From the NCBI GenBank assembly GCA_004553595.1, contig SFKZ01000001.1, positions 248,001 through 312,000 on the forward strand: DNA of 64,000 nucleotides. The letters run 5' to 3'. Each line of letters opens with the position of its first letter. Position 1 is the first letter of the stretch. Shown here one piece after another: positions 27,752 through 37,028 of this stretch. The translations under genes and the position numbers were made by a program. Under the pieces are notes generated by a model, which searched no databases, was not told the DNA's origin, and saw only the letters and a list, made by a program, of their open reading frames with translations. This DNA comes from Methanobrevibacter ruminantium (GTDB taxonomy: Archaea; Methanobacteriota; Methanobacteria; Methanobacteriales; Methanobacteriaceae).

Positions 27752-28813
27752 ATGAAAATTTTAGCTATTGATGTAGGAACCGGTACTGAAGACATCTTAT
27801 TGTATGACAGTGAAAAAGAGATAGAAAATTCAATGAAATTGGTCATTCCGTCTCCCCATTTAACCATTGGCCAGATGATATCAGAATGTGAAAGTGACAT
27901 TTACTTTGGCGGCGTCATCATGGGAGGGGGAAAGATCAAGGATAGATGTCTTGAACATATGGAAAAAGGATATAAGGTCGTTTTTGAAGATTTGGCGGCA
28001 AGAACAATCCGTGACAATATAGATCAAGTAAAGTCTTATGGATTTGAAATAGCAGAGGATAATGCATATGAAAATGATCCTACCTATTCCAATTATGCAA
28101 AAATTTCATTAAAAGACGTTGATGTAAACCATTTAATTGACATATTCTCTTCTTTTGACCTTGACTTGAGCGTGGATGAGCTCATTGTAGCTGTTCAAGA
28201 TCATGGATACAGTGATGATATGGGAGATAGAGACTTCAGATTCGAGAAAATCAAGGAAAAGCTTCCAGAACCTATGGAGCCGGAAACATTTGCAATGGAA
28301 GCTGAAGAAGTTCCTGAATACTTTACAAGAATGCAATCCGTCATCAAGTCATTAGCTAAAGAGAATCCTGAATTCAAGCCGGTTCTCATGGATACCAAGT
28401 TTGCATCAATCGCTGGAGTATGCTACGATAAGGAAGTTCTAAAGCTAAACAGCTTTGTTGTTATGGATATAGGCAATGGACATACTACTGTAGCATCAAT
28501 TGAAGACGGTAAAATACAAGGAGTATTCGAGCACCACACAAGAGATTTAACCTCTCAAAGACTTGAAGAACTAGTCTTAGCCCTTGCTGACGGAACAATC
28601 AAGCATGAGGATGTCCATAGTGAAGGAGGGCACGGCGCATTTGCATTGAATCCTATATCTAAATTGGAAAAGGTAATTGTTGCTGGCCCAAAAAGAGCAT
28701 TGATTGAAGGCACAGATCTTGACTATTATCATGCAGCTCCAGGTGGAGATGTTATGATGACCGGTACTGTTGGCCTTGTAAAGTCAATGGAATTCCTAAG
28801 AAAAAATAAATAA
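27752..28813 (+). CDS. DUF1786 family protein, actin-like ATPase fold
   Basis: This 353-residue protein belongs to a family found mainly in methanogens whose function is unknown. Two glycine-rich phosphate-binding segments, KILAIDVGTGTEDILLYD at the N-terminus and VVMDIGNGHTTVASIEDG near residues 230-247, suggest the sugar-kinase/Hsp70/actin fold. VIMGGGKIKD and the C-terminal AAPGGDVMMTGTVGLVKS are other conserved-looking parts. No ribosome site is visible before the ATG, and an AT-rich TATA-like stretch (TTTAAATAT) is centred about 26 bases upstream, so the message may be leaderless. It is divergent from trpB2. Confidence 0.75.
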   Translation: MKILAIDVGTGTEDILLYDSEKEIENSMKLVIPSPHLTIGQMISECESDIYFGGVIMGGGKIKDRCLEHMEKGYKVVFEDLAARTIRDNIDQVKSYGFEIAEDNAYENDPTYSNYAKISLKDVDVNHLIDIFSSFDLDLSVDELIVAVQDHGYSDDMGDRDFRFEKIKEKLPEPMEPETFAMEAEEVPEYFTRMQSVIKSLAKENPEFKPVLMDTKFASIAGVCYDKEVLKLNSFVVMDIGNGHTTVASIEDGKIQGVFEHHTRDLTSQRLEELVLALADGTIKHEDVHSEGGHGAFALNPISKLEKVIVAGPKRALIEGTDLDYYHAAPGGDVMMTGTVGLVKSMEFLRKNK

Positions 28814-29242
28814 AAAAATAATAAAATATTAAATAAAATTATAAATTATATAATTAAATTATTAATATAATTAGATTTAATAATTTTAAATAAATTTAAA
28901 TAAATTAATTATAATTTTATTTATCTTATATATTTACATGCATTTTTTCTTATTTTTCTATTTTTTTCAGTTACTTTTATCCTTTATTCGGTAATTTTTT
29001 TTCTAAAATTTCATCATTTCCCAGTTACTTTTTTATTTTTCCTTGCAACTTTTTTGAATATACAGTAAATTTTTTTTACAATATATTTTGAGTAGCAGTG
29101 AAATTTTTCATCGATATTATCATTGATATTTTCTTGATATTTGGGAATATATAAAAAAAGTTTATAATGGATTAATACTAATATACCAATTGATAATATT
29201 AATTAATAACAATTTTATTTTATACAATAAACGAGGCATAAT
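28814..29242. other. AT-rich intergenic region
   Basis: About 430 bases without a gene. The left half is almost purely A/T; the right half is T-rich and leads to the promoter and GAGG ribosome site of the PHP gene. I see no conserved hairpin, tRNA or repeat. Confidence 0.6.
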
Positions 29243-29908
29243 ATGAAATTTGATCCACATATCCATAGTGTTTATTCAGGTGATTCCCGTTCAGAAGTAA
29301 TAGACATTCTAATAGAAGCTGAAAAGAAAGGGCTAGATGCTATTGCAATCAGTGATCATAATGAAATTGAAGGTTCAAGACTTGCAAGGTCTTATGGCGG
29401 CAATATCATTGTAGTTCCATCTATAGAAATATCTTCTGACAAAGGCCATATTTTAGGATTAGGTGTGGATGAAATCATTCCAAAGGGACTATCTGCTGTA
29501 GAGACTGTAGACAGGATTCATGATGCAGGTGGACTTGCAATTGTTCCTCATCCATTTTCATATTATAGGCATGGGCTTTTCTGCAATGTTGACAAGAATC
29601 TTGTTGTCGATGGTGTGGAAACAAAAAATGCAAGGTACATTTTCGGATACTCCAACAAGCAGGCAGAAACATTGGCATACAATAAAAGGCTTGCAACCTT
29701 AGGTGCTAGTGACTCTCATTTTCTAAAGTCAGTTGGAGATGCATTTACAGAAGTCAACACCAAGGGGGACGATTCTGTAGACGGTATCCTAAAAGCCATT
29801 AAGCATAGAAGATGCAAGGCTATGGGTCATAGAACAAGCAATTTCCTGATAGCTAAGGAAGTCTTTGTAAAAAAAGTCCTTAGAAGATATCCAAAAAGAG
29901 AAGAGTAA
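29243..29908 (+). CDS. PHP domain metal-dependent phosphoesterase
   Basis: This 221-residue PHP-domain hydrolase acts on phosphoesters with two or three metal ions. The metal-binding motifs stand in order: FDPHIHSVYSGDSR (HxH), ISDHNEIEGS (SDH), PSIEIS (Glu), IVPHPF (His) and LGASDSHFLKSVGDA (DxH). The substrate cannot be told; archaeal relatives are annotated variously as phosphoesterases and tRNA or nucleotide phosphatases. GAGG lies before the ATG. The DUF63 gene follows 40 bases later in the same direction. Confidence 0.87.
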   Translation: MKFDPHIHSVYSGDSRSEVIDILIEAEKKGLDAIAISDHNEIEGSRLARSYGGNIIVVPSIEISSDKGHILGLGVDEIIPKGLSAVETVDRIHDAGGLAIVPHPFSYYRHGLFCNVDKNLVVDGVETKNARYIFGYSNKQAETLAYNKRLATLGASDSHFLKSVGDAFTEVNTKGDDSVDGILKAIKHRRCKAMGHRTSNFLIAKEVFVKKVLRRYPKREE

Positions 29909-29948
29909 TTATAAATTATCAAATTTTCAATGAGGTGTTGTTGATAAT

Positions 29949-30806
29949 ATGCCAACTGTAGACACTTTTCTTCCAGACATTATACAAAGCACTTTTTTCT
30001 CTGGATATACTGTTTTCAATACAGTGGTGTATACCTTGATTTTAGTGGTATTCATATTGGCAATTATCAAAATGTTTAAGAAGTTGGAGATTGACCCGCT
30101 ATCAATTTTCTATTCAATCATCCCATTTATTTTTCTTGGTTCATCCACTCGCGCTTTAGTGGATAATGGAGTTTATCCAAAAACAGTTTTTCTAATTACT
30201 CCAGGACTTTATATTCTTGTAGGATTGATAACAATCCTGTCATTCTTATTTTGCATATGCCTATTTACAAAAAAAGGGATTGATTACAGGTATTCGTTGT
30301 TTTCCATAGGAATAATTTTTTCATTGCCTAATATGATCTCATTCTCAAATGTGAATTCTACAGCAATAATTCATGTCATATTGACATGGATATTCACATC
30401 TTTGATATTTATTGGGCTCGTGTTTTTAGTTTTATATATTAAGAACAATATTCTTGACAGTATTGATAAGATTGACCTTTCCAAGTTCATTGCAAAAATG
30501 AAAAAATATAAAATCAATTTTTCAATTGTGCTAGCACATTTGTTCGATGCATCAACAACATATGTTGCTGTAGAATACTTCAATTATTCAGAACAGCATG
30601 TTTTACCAAATGCTCTAAATCACTTATTCGATACATATCTTACTTTATTTCCTATGAAAATTATAGTCATCGTTGCAGTCTTATACATAATCGATCAATA
30701 TTTCGATGACTTAACTATAAAAAATCTATTAAAATTAACAGTATTTGTATTAGGATTAGCCCCAGGTTTGAGGAATATTTTGACCATGGCTCTCGCAACA
30801 ATATAA
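29949..30806 (+). CDS. DUF63 family membrane protein
   Basis: This archaeal integral membrane protein has 285 residues and about seven or eight hydrophobic segments. Family-like features are the N-terminal PGYNxxN-like region (FFSGYTVFNTVVYTLIL), DPLSIFYSIIPFIFLGSSTRALVDNG, HLFDASTTYVAVEYF, and the C-terminal GLAPGLRNILTMAL. The family is conserved in archaea but its function is not known. GAGGTG lies 14 bases upstream of the ATG, a little far, with a closer TTGATAAT. It is probably co-transcribed with the PHP gene. Confidence 0.78.
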   Translation: MPTVDTFLPDIIQSTFFSGYTVFNTVVYTLILVVFILAIIKMFKKLEIDPLSIFYSIIPFIFLGSSTRALVDNGVYPKTVFLITPGLYILVGLITILSFLFCICLFTKKGIDYRYSLFSIGIIFSLPNMISFSNVNSTAIIHVILTWIFTSLIFIGLVFLVLYIKNNILDSIDKIDLSKFIAKMKKYKINFSIVLAHLFDASTTYVAVEYFNYSEQHVLPNALNHLFDTYLTLFPMKIIVIVAVLYIIDQYFDDLTIKNLLKLTVFVLGLAPGLRNILTMALATI

Positions 30807-30920
30807 GTTAAAATTTAATAATTTTTTTTAATTATTTTATCCTTGAAAAAAAATAAAAGATAGAATTAGAAAAAAATTTTTTGTGATAAAAAAAGAAAAT
30901 TTTTAAAATTAAAAAAAAGT

Positions 30921-32456
30921 TTAGCTATTTTTCTCAATAGCCAATAATCTGTTGATTGAGTTGATTACCGCAACTACACTTGAGATGATTACGTCCTCTC
31001 TTGTAGCTCTTCCTGTTGCCCTATGGCCCTCCTTGTCTGAAATCACTACAAAGGTTTCTGCCAATGCATCGGTACCACCGCTTACAGCCTCAAGTCTGTA
31101 CTCTTCAAGGTTAATGTCAACGGTTTCCTTTACAAGTGACTTGATTGCACCGATAGCAGCATCAACTGGACCCACTCCAATCTGAGAGGTTTCAATGACT
31201 TTTCCTTCAATTGAAAGCCTTACAGTTGCTGTTGCAGATACAGATTCCCCAGTCATTACACTCATTCCAAGTAGCTTGATGTACTCTTTGCCACTTGTAC
31301 TCAATTCTGTAATTGCAATTGATTTCAAGTCCTCATCTGTAATGCATTTACCTTTATCGCCAAGTGTTTTCACTTGATTGTAAATGTTTTCGAATTGCTT
31401 AGGACTTACCTCTATATTGAACTCTTCCAATTTGGACTTTATTCCAGCATGGCCGGTATGCTTTCCAAGGGCAATTCTTCTTTTGTGACCTACAAGTTCA
31501 GGGGGAATAGGTTCATATGTGGAACTGTTTTTCAATATTCCATCTACATGGATGCCTGATTCATGAGCGAATGCATTTTCCCCAACTATAGGTTTTGTAG
31601 GAGGCATCTTTATACCTGTAATGGATCCTATGAAATTGGAAGTGTCATAGAGTTTAGTTGTATCCACACCGATATTTGCTTCATAAGCAATCTTTAAGCT
31701 CACTACAAGTTCCTCTAGAGAGGTGTTTCCAGCTCTCTCACCGATACCGTTAATTGTACAATGAGCCTGATTTGCACCTTCTTCAATACCAATGATTGAA
31801 TTTGATACTGCAAGTCCAAAGTCATTGTGGAAGTGAAGGCTTATAGGAACATTGATTTTCTTTCTTAAGATCCTTATCAAATCTCTTGTAGTGGATGGAA
31901 CTAGAATTCCTACAGTGTCCGGTACATTTATTATGTCTGCTCCTACACCTTCAACCCCTTTGTAGAATTCTATTAGGTAATTAAGTTCTGTTCTTGTAGC
32001 GTCTTCAGCTGAAAATTCCACAGTAAGCCCATGGTCTTTAGCATATTCAACCGCTTCAATAGCTTGATTCAATATTTCCTCTTTTGACTTTTTCAATTTA
32101 TAGTCTCTATGAAGTGGGGAAGTTCCAATAAACAAATGTGCATATGATAAGTCAGAGTCGATCACTGCATCGATATCCTTTTTCAATACTCTTGCAAGAC
32201 CGCATAAATTGGATTTGAATCCTAATTCCACCATTCTTTTAGCAGCCTTTCTTTCACCTTCTGATACAGTTGGAAAACCCATTTCTATGGTGTCCACTCC
32301 AAGCTCATCCAGCTTTTGAGCTATCTTAATTTTCTCATCTACTGTTAAAGCGATGCCTGGAGCCTGTTCCCCATCCCTTAAGGTTGTATCAAAGATTCTG
32401 ATCTTATCAGGAATCTTCAATTCTTCCTTCACAACATCAATGTTTATTGCATTCAT
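30921..32456 (-). CDS. leuA: 2-isopropylmalate synthase / related alpha-acyl-malate synthase
   Basis: This enzyme condenses acetyl-CoA with a 2-oxo acid, most likely 2-oxoisovalerate in leucine synthesis. The DRE-TIM catalytic domain shows RIFDTTLRDGEQAPGIAL, HLFIGTSPLH, VEFSAEDATR, SLHFHNDFGLAVSNS and INGIGERAGNTSLEE. After about residue 385 comes the LeuA allosteric dimer domain (ATATVRLSIEGKVIETSQIGVGPVDAAIGAIK). Its 511 residues suit LeuA or citramalate synthase CimA. AksA-type homocitrate synthases usually lack the last domain, so LeuA is preferred over CimA on the GVGPVDAA segment, with some doubt. AGGATAGG precedes the ATG. Leucine feedback at the C-terminal domain is expected. Confidence 0.85.
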   Translation of the reverse strand: MNAINIDVVKEELKIPDKIRIFDTTLRDGEQAPGIALTVDEKIKIAQKLDELGVDTIEMGFPTVSEGERKAAKRMVELGFKSNLCGLARVLKKDIDAVIDSDLSYAHLFIGTSPLHRDYKLKKSKEEILNQAIEAVEYAKDHGLTVEFSAEDATRTELNYLIEFYKGVEGVGADIINVPDTVGILVPSTTRDLIRILRKKINVPISLHFHNDFGLAVSNSIIGIEEGANQAHCTINGIGERAGNTSLEELVVSLKIAYEANIGVDTTKLYDTSNFIGSITGIKMPPTKPIVGENAFAHESGIHVDGILKNSSTYEPIPPELVGHKRRIALGKHTGHAGIKSKLEEFNIEVSPKQFENIYNQVKTLGDKGKCITDEDLKSIAITELSTSGKEYIKLLGMSVMTGESVSATATVRLSIEGKVIETSQIGVGPVDAAIGAIKSLVKETVDINLEEYRLEAVSGGTDALAETFVVISDKEGHRATGRATREDVIISSVVAVINSINRLLAIEKNS

Positions 32457-32556
32457 TTTTCCCTATCCTTTTTTGATTTAATAAGTTAATATCTATAATA
32501 AGTATAATGTATACTCTTAATTTTTTATTTTTTAGTATTTATTATTTTTAGTATTC

Positions 32557-33672
32557 TTAATAATTGTCTAAAGCTGACTGGTAGTTACCATCCAATTTAA
32601 TGTATGGTTCAGCTCTTTTTACAACAACCCCAATTCTTTGAAGCTCTTCCAGTTTCTTGAATGGTTTGTTTTTGCGTATTGCCATAATTTTCCTTGCAGA
32701 TTTAGGGCCGATTCCTGGCACTCGTATAAGTTTTTTATAGGAAGCGTAGTTAATTTCTACAGGGAAAATGTCCATTTCCCTTGCAGCCAATATCTTCGGA
32801 TCTTCCTTTAAGGATAATTTGTCATTCTCATCAAATACAAGTTCCTTCACATCAAACTTATAATCGCTTATCAAGGCATCAGCATGATAGAGTTTTGCAG
32901 TTCTATCTGTATTGCAGGATTCCTTTTTCTCAAATTCTGTTCCTTCTACAGGTGAAAATGCACTGAAGTAGCTACGTCTCAAGTCCACTTTCTTATACAG
33001 GCTTTCCATTCTTTTAAGGATTTCAAGGTCTGTTTCATCATTTGCACCTACAATCAATTGTGTGGTATGGCCGGATTTTGCAAAGCTTGGATTCTTTCTA
33101 GCTATTTCATTCATCCAATCAAGCCTTTTTAGAATATCCTTGTTGTAATCCTTTGTGCTTGTGATTTCATTAAGGCCATCTTTTGTAGCGGCTTCAATGT
33201 TTAGGCTTACCCTATTTGCCAAACTCATTGCCCTTCTGATGGAATCCTTTGATGCACCAGGAATGATTTTAAGATGTATGTAATCATCATATCCATAGTC
33301 CTTTCTTAGTATCCTTGCAGTCTCTATGGTCTTTTCCATCGTGTTGTCTATTGTATCTCCAATTCCGGAACTTAAAAATAGACCATTTACATAACCGTTG
33401 TTGTAGTAGTGAAGGAATGCTCTTGAAAGCTCTTCAGGACTTAATTCAAGACGGGTGAAATTGCGTTTGCTTTGGTTTATGCAATATTTGCAGTCGTTTT
33501 TGCACTTGTTTGTCATCAATGTCTTAAAGAGGGGTATCTTGCATCCATTATGTCCAGTGGCATGATAAATCCCAGGGAGATTCACCTGTGAGCTCTTGCT
33601 ATGGCTGACATAATCGCACAGATCATATTGTGCACTATCTGCCAAAACCTGCATTTTTTCTAATGTAGACAT
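32557..33672 (-). CDS. putative DNA modification/repair radical SAM protein with helix-hairpin-helix
   Basis: This radical SAM protein has 371 residues. The iron-sulfur motif is CKNDCKYC (C-x3-C-x2-C) in KTLMTNKCKNDCKYCIN, followed by LSSGIGDTIDNTME, LKIIPGASKD and VSLNIEAATKDGLNEIT. The last ~70 residues carry a helix-hairpin-helix, IRVPGIGPKSARKIMAIRK, a non-specific DNA-binding motif. The family is annotated as a putative DNA modification/repair radical SAM enzyme; in bacteria it is often encoded beside a uracil-DNA glycosylase-like protein. No such partner is seen here. GAGGG lies before the ATG. Substrate unproven. Confidence 0.87.
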   Translation of the reverse strand: MSTLEKMQVLADSAQYDLCDYVSHSKSSQVNLPGIYHATGHNGCKIPLFKTLMTNKCKNDCKYCINQSKRNFTRLELSPEELSRAFLHYYNNGYVNGLFLSSGIGDTIDNTMEKTIETARILRKDYGYDDYIHLKIIPGASKDSIRRAMSLANRVSLNIEAATKDGLNEITSTKDYNKDILKRLDWMNEIARKNPSFAKSGHTTQLIVGANDETDLEILKRMESLYKKVDLRRSYFSAFSPVEGTEFEKKESCNTDRTAKLYHADALISDYKFDVKELVFDENDKLSLKEDPKILAAREMDIFPVEINYASYKKLIRVPGIGPKSARKIMAIRKNKPFKKLEELQRIGVVVKRAEPYIKLDGNYQSALDNY

Positions 33673-33935
33673 AATTTCCCTCTTATTTTTATTTTTAAGT
33701 GCTGAAATTTTATTAAAAAAATTATTCTATTTTATAATTTTTATAAAGATGCTTTTTTATAAATCTTCTGATTATTAATATCTATAATTATTATCTTTAT
33801 TTATATTAATAAATTTTAACAATGCAACTTATTGGTTTTTTTTAATTATCACTTTTTTTAAAAAATCCCTAATTTTTATTATTTTTATCAAAAATCAATT
33901 AAGATTTAAAACAATTCATTCTAGGGATAAGAAAA

Positions 33936-33948
33936 TTATATATAAAAT
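33936..33948 (+). promoter_or_regulatory. TATA box of cfbB
   Basis: TTATATATAAAA is centred about 25 bases before the cfbB ATG at 33967. Archaeal transcription starts about that far downstream, and no ribosome site precedes the ATG. The transcript is therefore probably leaderless. Confidence 0.6.
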
Positions 33949-33966
33949 ATATGCTAATTTAATATT

Positions 33967-35451
33967 ATGAAAGTCGTACTAGCTGGAACTGGAAGTGCTG
34001 TTGGAAAAACAACTATTTCTACAGGAATCATGAAAGCACTTCAAGATGAAAATGTTCAACCATTTAAGGTTGGCCCTGATTTTATTGACCCTTCTTACCA
34101 TACAATTGCTACAGGCAATGTATCAAGGAACTTGGATTCATTTTTCATGGATGAGTTTCAAATAATCAATTCATTTGAAAGGGCACTCAAGATATCCAAG
34201 TCCAATATGGGAATTATTGAAGGTGTAAGAGGCCTATATGAAGGTATCAGTCCTATCAGTGATATAGGTAACACTGCCTCAATTGCAAAGGCTTTAGATG
34301 CTCCTGTAGTACTTCTTATGGATTCAAGAAGCTTGGTGAAAAGTGCGGCTGCTGTTGTGTTAGGATTCAAGGCTCTTGACCCTGATGTACGTATAGAAGG
34401 AGTTATCTTGAATAAGGTCAAAGGCCAAAGGCATTTCCTAAAGGCAAAGGAGTCTGTTGAAAAGTTAGCAAATGTTCCAGTCATAGGAGGCATTCCAAGA
34501 AATGAAGAGATTGCAGTGGAAGAAAGGCATCTTGGTTTGGTTCCAGCTCTTGAAAAGGAAAAGATCAATAGGAATATTGAACTTTGGGGGCATATTGCTG
34601 AGGAATATATAGACCTGGATGCTCTAAAGGATATTATGAAAACATCCAGCAAATCTGCTGTAAAAGACAATATGAATAAGTCCATTGAATCTATGGAAGA
34701 TGATTATAATCAAGGCCATCGTGTAGATTTATCCATTCATGAGGATGAATTCAATAGGGAGCATAATGAGGCCATTAATCTTGAGGTCACCAATGGATCT
34801 AAACCTGGAGAGCTGTGGAAAACAGGCAATAATGCACCTATTAAGATTGGTGTAGCTATTGATGAAATCTTCACTTTCTATTATAAGGAAACATTGGAAT
34901 CCCTTGAGGAAAATGGGGCTAAGATAGTTCCATTCAGCCCATATAAGGATGAGGAAATTCCAGATGTTGATGCCCTTTACATTGGTGGAGGCTACCCTGA
35001 AGTGTTCAAGAAGGAATTGTCTGAGAATGAATCCATGCTAAAATCCATCAATAAGTTCCATAAGGAACATAGGCCAATATATGGTGAATGCGGTGGATTG
35101 ATTTATTTATCCGAGTCTATTGACGGCTTAGGAATGGTTAATGCAATCCCATACAGTGCAGAAATGACTCCTAGAGTTCAAGGATTGAATTATGTTGTAG
35201 CAAGATCAAATAAGGATAATCTCATATCTGAAAAAGGAGATATTTTCCGTGCACATGAATTCCATTACACCAAACTCAACATTGACAGAACTGATGAGCT
35301 TGTATTTGATGTACTCAGAGGAAGAGGGGTGCTAAATAATATGGATGGAGTAAGCATTGGAAACACTTTAGCCAATTACATTCACATTCACGCTTGTTCA
35401 TGTCCTAACTTTGCATATAATTTCACTAAGAACATAGCAGAGTTGGACTGA
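33967..35451 (+). CDS. cfbB: Ni-sirohydrochlorin / cobyrinate a,c-diamide synthase
   Basis: This enzyme amidates the a and c carboxylates of Ni-sirohydrochlorin in coenzyme F430 synthesis, and perhaps of cobyrinate as well, using ATP and glutamine. The N-terminal dethiobiotin-synthetase-like domain has LAGTGSAVGKTTISTGIM (P-loop), KVGPDFIDPSYH and GLYEG. The C-terminal glutamine amidotransferase domain has ALYIGGGYPEVF, YGECGGLIYLSES with the nucleophilic Cys, and HIHACSCPNFA. Between them lies a stretch of about 60 residues (roughly 230-290) that is acidic and low in complexity, so the protein is longer (494) than the usual ~450. No ribosome site; probably leaderless. Confidence 0.9.
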   Translation: MKVVLAGTGSAVGKTTISTGIMKALQDENVQPFKVGPDFIDPSYHTIATGNVSRNLDSFFMDEFQIINSFERALKISKSNMGIIEGVRGLYEGISPISDIGNTASIAKALDAPVVLLMDSRSLVKSAAAVVLGFKALDPDVRIEGVILNKVKGQRHFLKAKESVEKLANVPVIGGIPRNEEIAVEERHLGLVPALEKEKINRNIELWGHIAEEYIDLDALKDIMKTSSKSAVKDNMNKSIESMEDDYNQGHRVDLSIHEDEFNREHNEAINLEVTNGSKPGELWKTGNNAPIKIGVAIDEIFTFYYKETLESLEENGAKIVPFSPYKDEEIPDVDALYIGGGYPEVFKKELSENESMLKSINKFHKEHRPIYGECGGLIYLSESIDGLGMVNAIPYSAEMTPRVQGLNYVVARSNKDNLISEKGDIFRAHEFHYTKLNIDRTDELVFDVLRGRGVLNNMDGVSIGNTLANYIHIHACSCPNFAYNFTKNIAELD

Positions 35452-36332
35452 AATTTTATTTTTTCTTTAACTTTTTAATATTATTATTTCTATTTCTATT
35501 TTTTTATTTCCATGAACTTTTTTAAAATTTATTTTAGTATGATGTATACGATTTTTTCTTAAATTTTTTTACAATATACAAAATTTTCGAATTTTTCACG
35601 AAATTTTTCTCATAAAAAAGTATTACTTTATGATCAATGAGGATTTTTTCCTTTTCAATTTTCAAATTTGAAAATCTATTTAAATTTATTATTTTATTTT
35701 GAAACTTGAGTTTTTTTAGCTATTTTTTTAAATAACTATAATTAATCTTTATTTTTTTAAAATAATTATTTTAAACTATTTTTTATATCAATTTTTTCAA
35801 TGCCTTCTGTAACTTTTTGTAGATACAACGTTAACTCAATGTTATTACATGCTATATTTTTGTACATTTATGTATATGGATTCAGTATTTTTTACTACTT
35901 TTTCTAAATTTTTAAATTATGGCTGGGATCTTCAATTTTTTCAATAAATCTTCATGTTAATATCATTTGGGATTCTGCAGATTTTTTGAAAATTTCATTT
36001 CACATTTTGTAACTCAAATTTTACACTTGAAATGGCACCGGCTATTTTTTTCACCTTTTTTCAAATTTTCAGATTTTCTCAAAAAAGTGATAACTCAAAT
36101 TATCACAGCTAAACTATTGATGTAATATCATTATGACTCCTCATCATTTTTTTATAATTTTTTTCAATTTTTTGAGTTACAAATTTATTTTTTTTATAGT
36201 TTTTTAAATTAAGTTTATATGCAATGAGCTAACATATATAATAATGTTGATAATTTTTTATTTTATGATTATATTATCAATTTAAAAAAAATTTCTTTGA
36301 TAATATCAATTTTTTCAATACGAAGGTATTTT
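35452..36332. other. long AT-rich non-coding region upstream of a coiled-coil gene
   Basis: About 880 bases without a plausible gene. Features seen are an imperfect hairpin, CATTTCA ... TGTAA ... TTACA ... TGAAATG (35996-36034), and a smaller one, GTGATAA/TTATCAC (36087-36106). There is also a scatter of TAACTC/GAGTTA words (near 35832, 36010, 36091, 36173) that also appear past the next gene. A 13-base word TTTACACTTGAAA (36020-36032) recurs inverted at 37344-37356. It might hold an untranslated RNA or a regulatory region, or be decayed DNA. Confidence 0.5.
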
Positions 36333-37028
36333 ATGTTAGAAAAGGAAGTCAAACAATATAAGAGAGGAAACAGTTTCACTTATCGTATCGACCTATCAAA
36401 AAAAGATAATTTTGAAGGTGGGGAGAAAGTAATGATTCTTAGGATAAGTGAATATGAATCTTACCTAAATGAGATCGATGATCTTAAAGCAAAAATTGAC
36501 GATAATAAAAATACCATTTCAGACTTGAAGCAATCACGCAGTGAAGCGGATTCTTCCATAAATGAAATTATAGAACAAAGGAATCAGGAGATTTCAGATA
36601 AGAATAAGGAAATCATGGACCTGGTTGAAGAAAACAAATCTGCCATTGCAAAATGCTATGAAATTATTGATGAAAAAGATCAGCTTATCAAACAGGCTAA
36701 TGAAGAGATTAGGCTTGAAAGGGCTAAGTCAGATTTAGCGATGCAAAAGGCTGAGGAAAATCTCCTTGAAGAGAGGAAAAGACATGATGAACTTGTTTTA
36801 GAAAAGGACAAGGAGTTGCATAATGTTAACCAGCAGCTTCAGGACAGCCTTAAAGAAATCGCTTATAAAGACCAATTGTTAACTGCTGATAGGCTTTTAA
36901 TCGACAGATATAAAAACAGAAGCTTCATTGACCGTCTCTTAAACAGACAACCTGATGACAGTGACTTGCAAATTGACAGCAAGCCAAAGGAAACTTATGT
37001 CTTGGAAGCTGAAAAACAAGATGATTAA
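36333..37028 (+). CDS. coiled-coil protein with AbrB-like N-terminal segment
   Basis: About 231 residues, function unknown. The first ~40 residues (EVKQYKRGNSFTYRIDLSKK followed by DNFEGGEKVMILRI) look like a short beta-domain, reminiscent of AbrB/SpoVT swapped-hairpin N-termini, though this is weak. From there to about residue 200 it is a coiled coil (IDDLKAKIDDNKNTISDLKQ), ending in a basic then acidic tail. The protein at 47313-48062 has the same layout, with a matching xNxFExxExVxI then NEID junction. GAAGGT lies before the ATG at 36333; an in-frame ATG 12 codons earlier has no ribosome site. It stands alone between two long non-coding stretches. Confidence 0.7.
   Translation: MLEKEVKQYKRGNSFTYRIDLSKKDNFEGGEKVMILRISEYESYLNEIDDLKAKIDDNKNTISDLKQSRSEADSSINEIIEQRNQEISDKNKEIMDLVEENKSAIAKCYEIIDEKDQLIKQANEEIRLERAKSDLAMQKAEENLLEERKRHDELVLEKDKELHNVNQQLQDSLKEIAYKDQLLTADRLLIDRYKNRSFIDRLLNRQPDDSDLQIDSKPKETYVLEAEKQDD

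Noticed and set aside
30952..31559. Open frames opposite leuA
   Set aside because: They lie entirely within the well-supported synthase on the other strand and show no known features.
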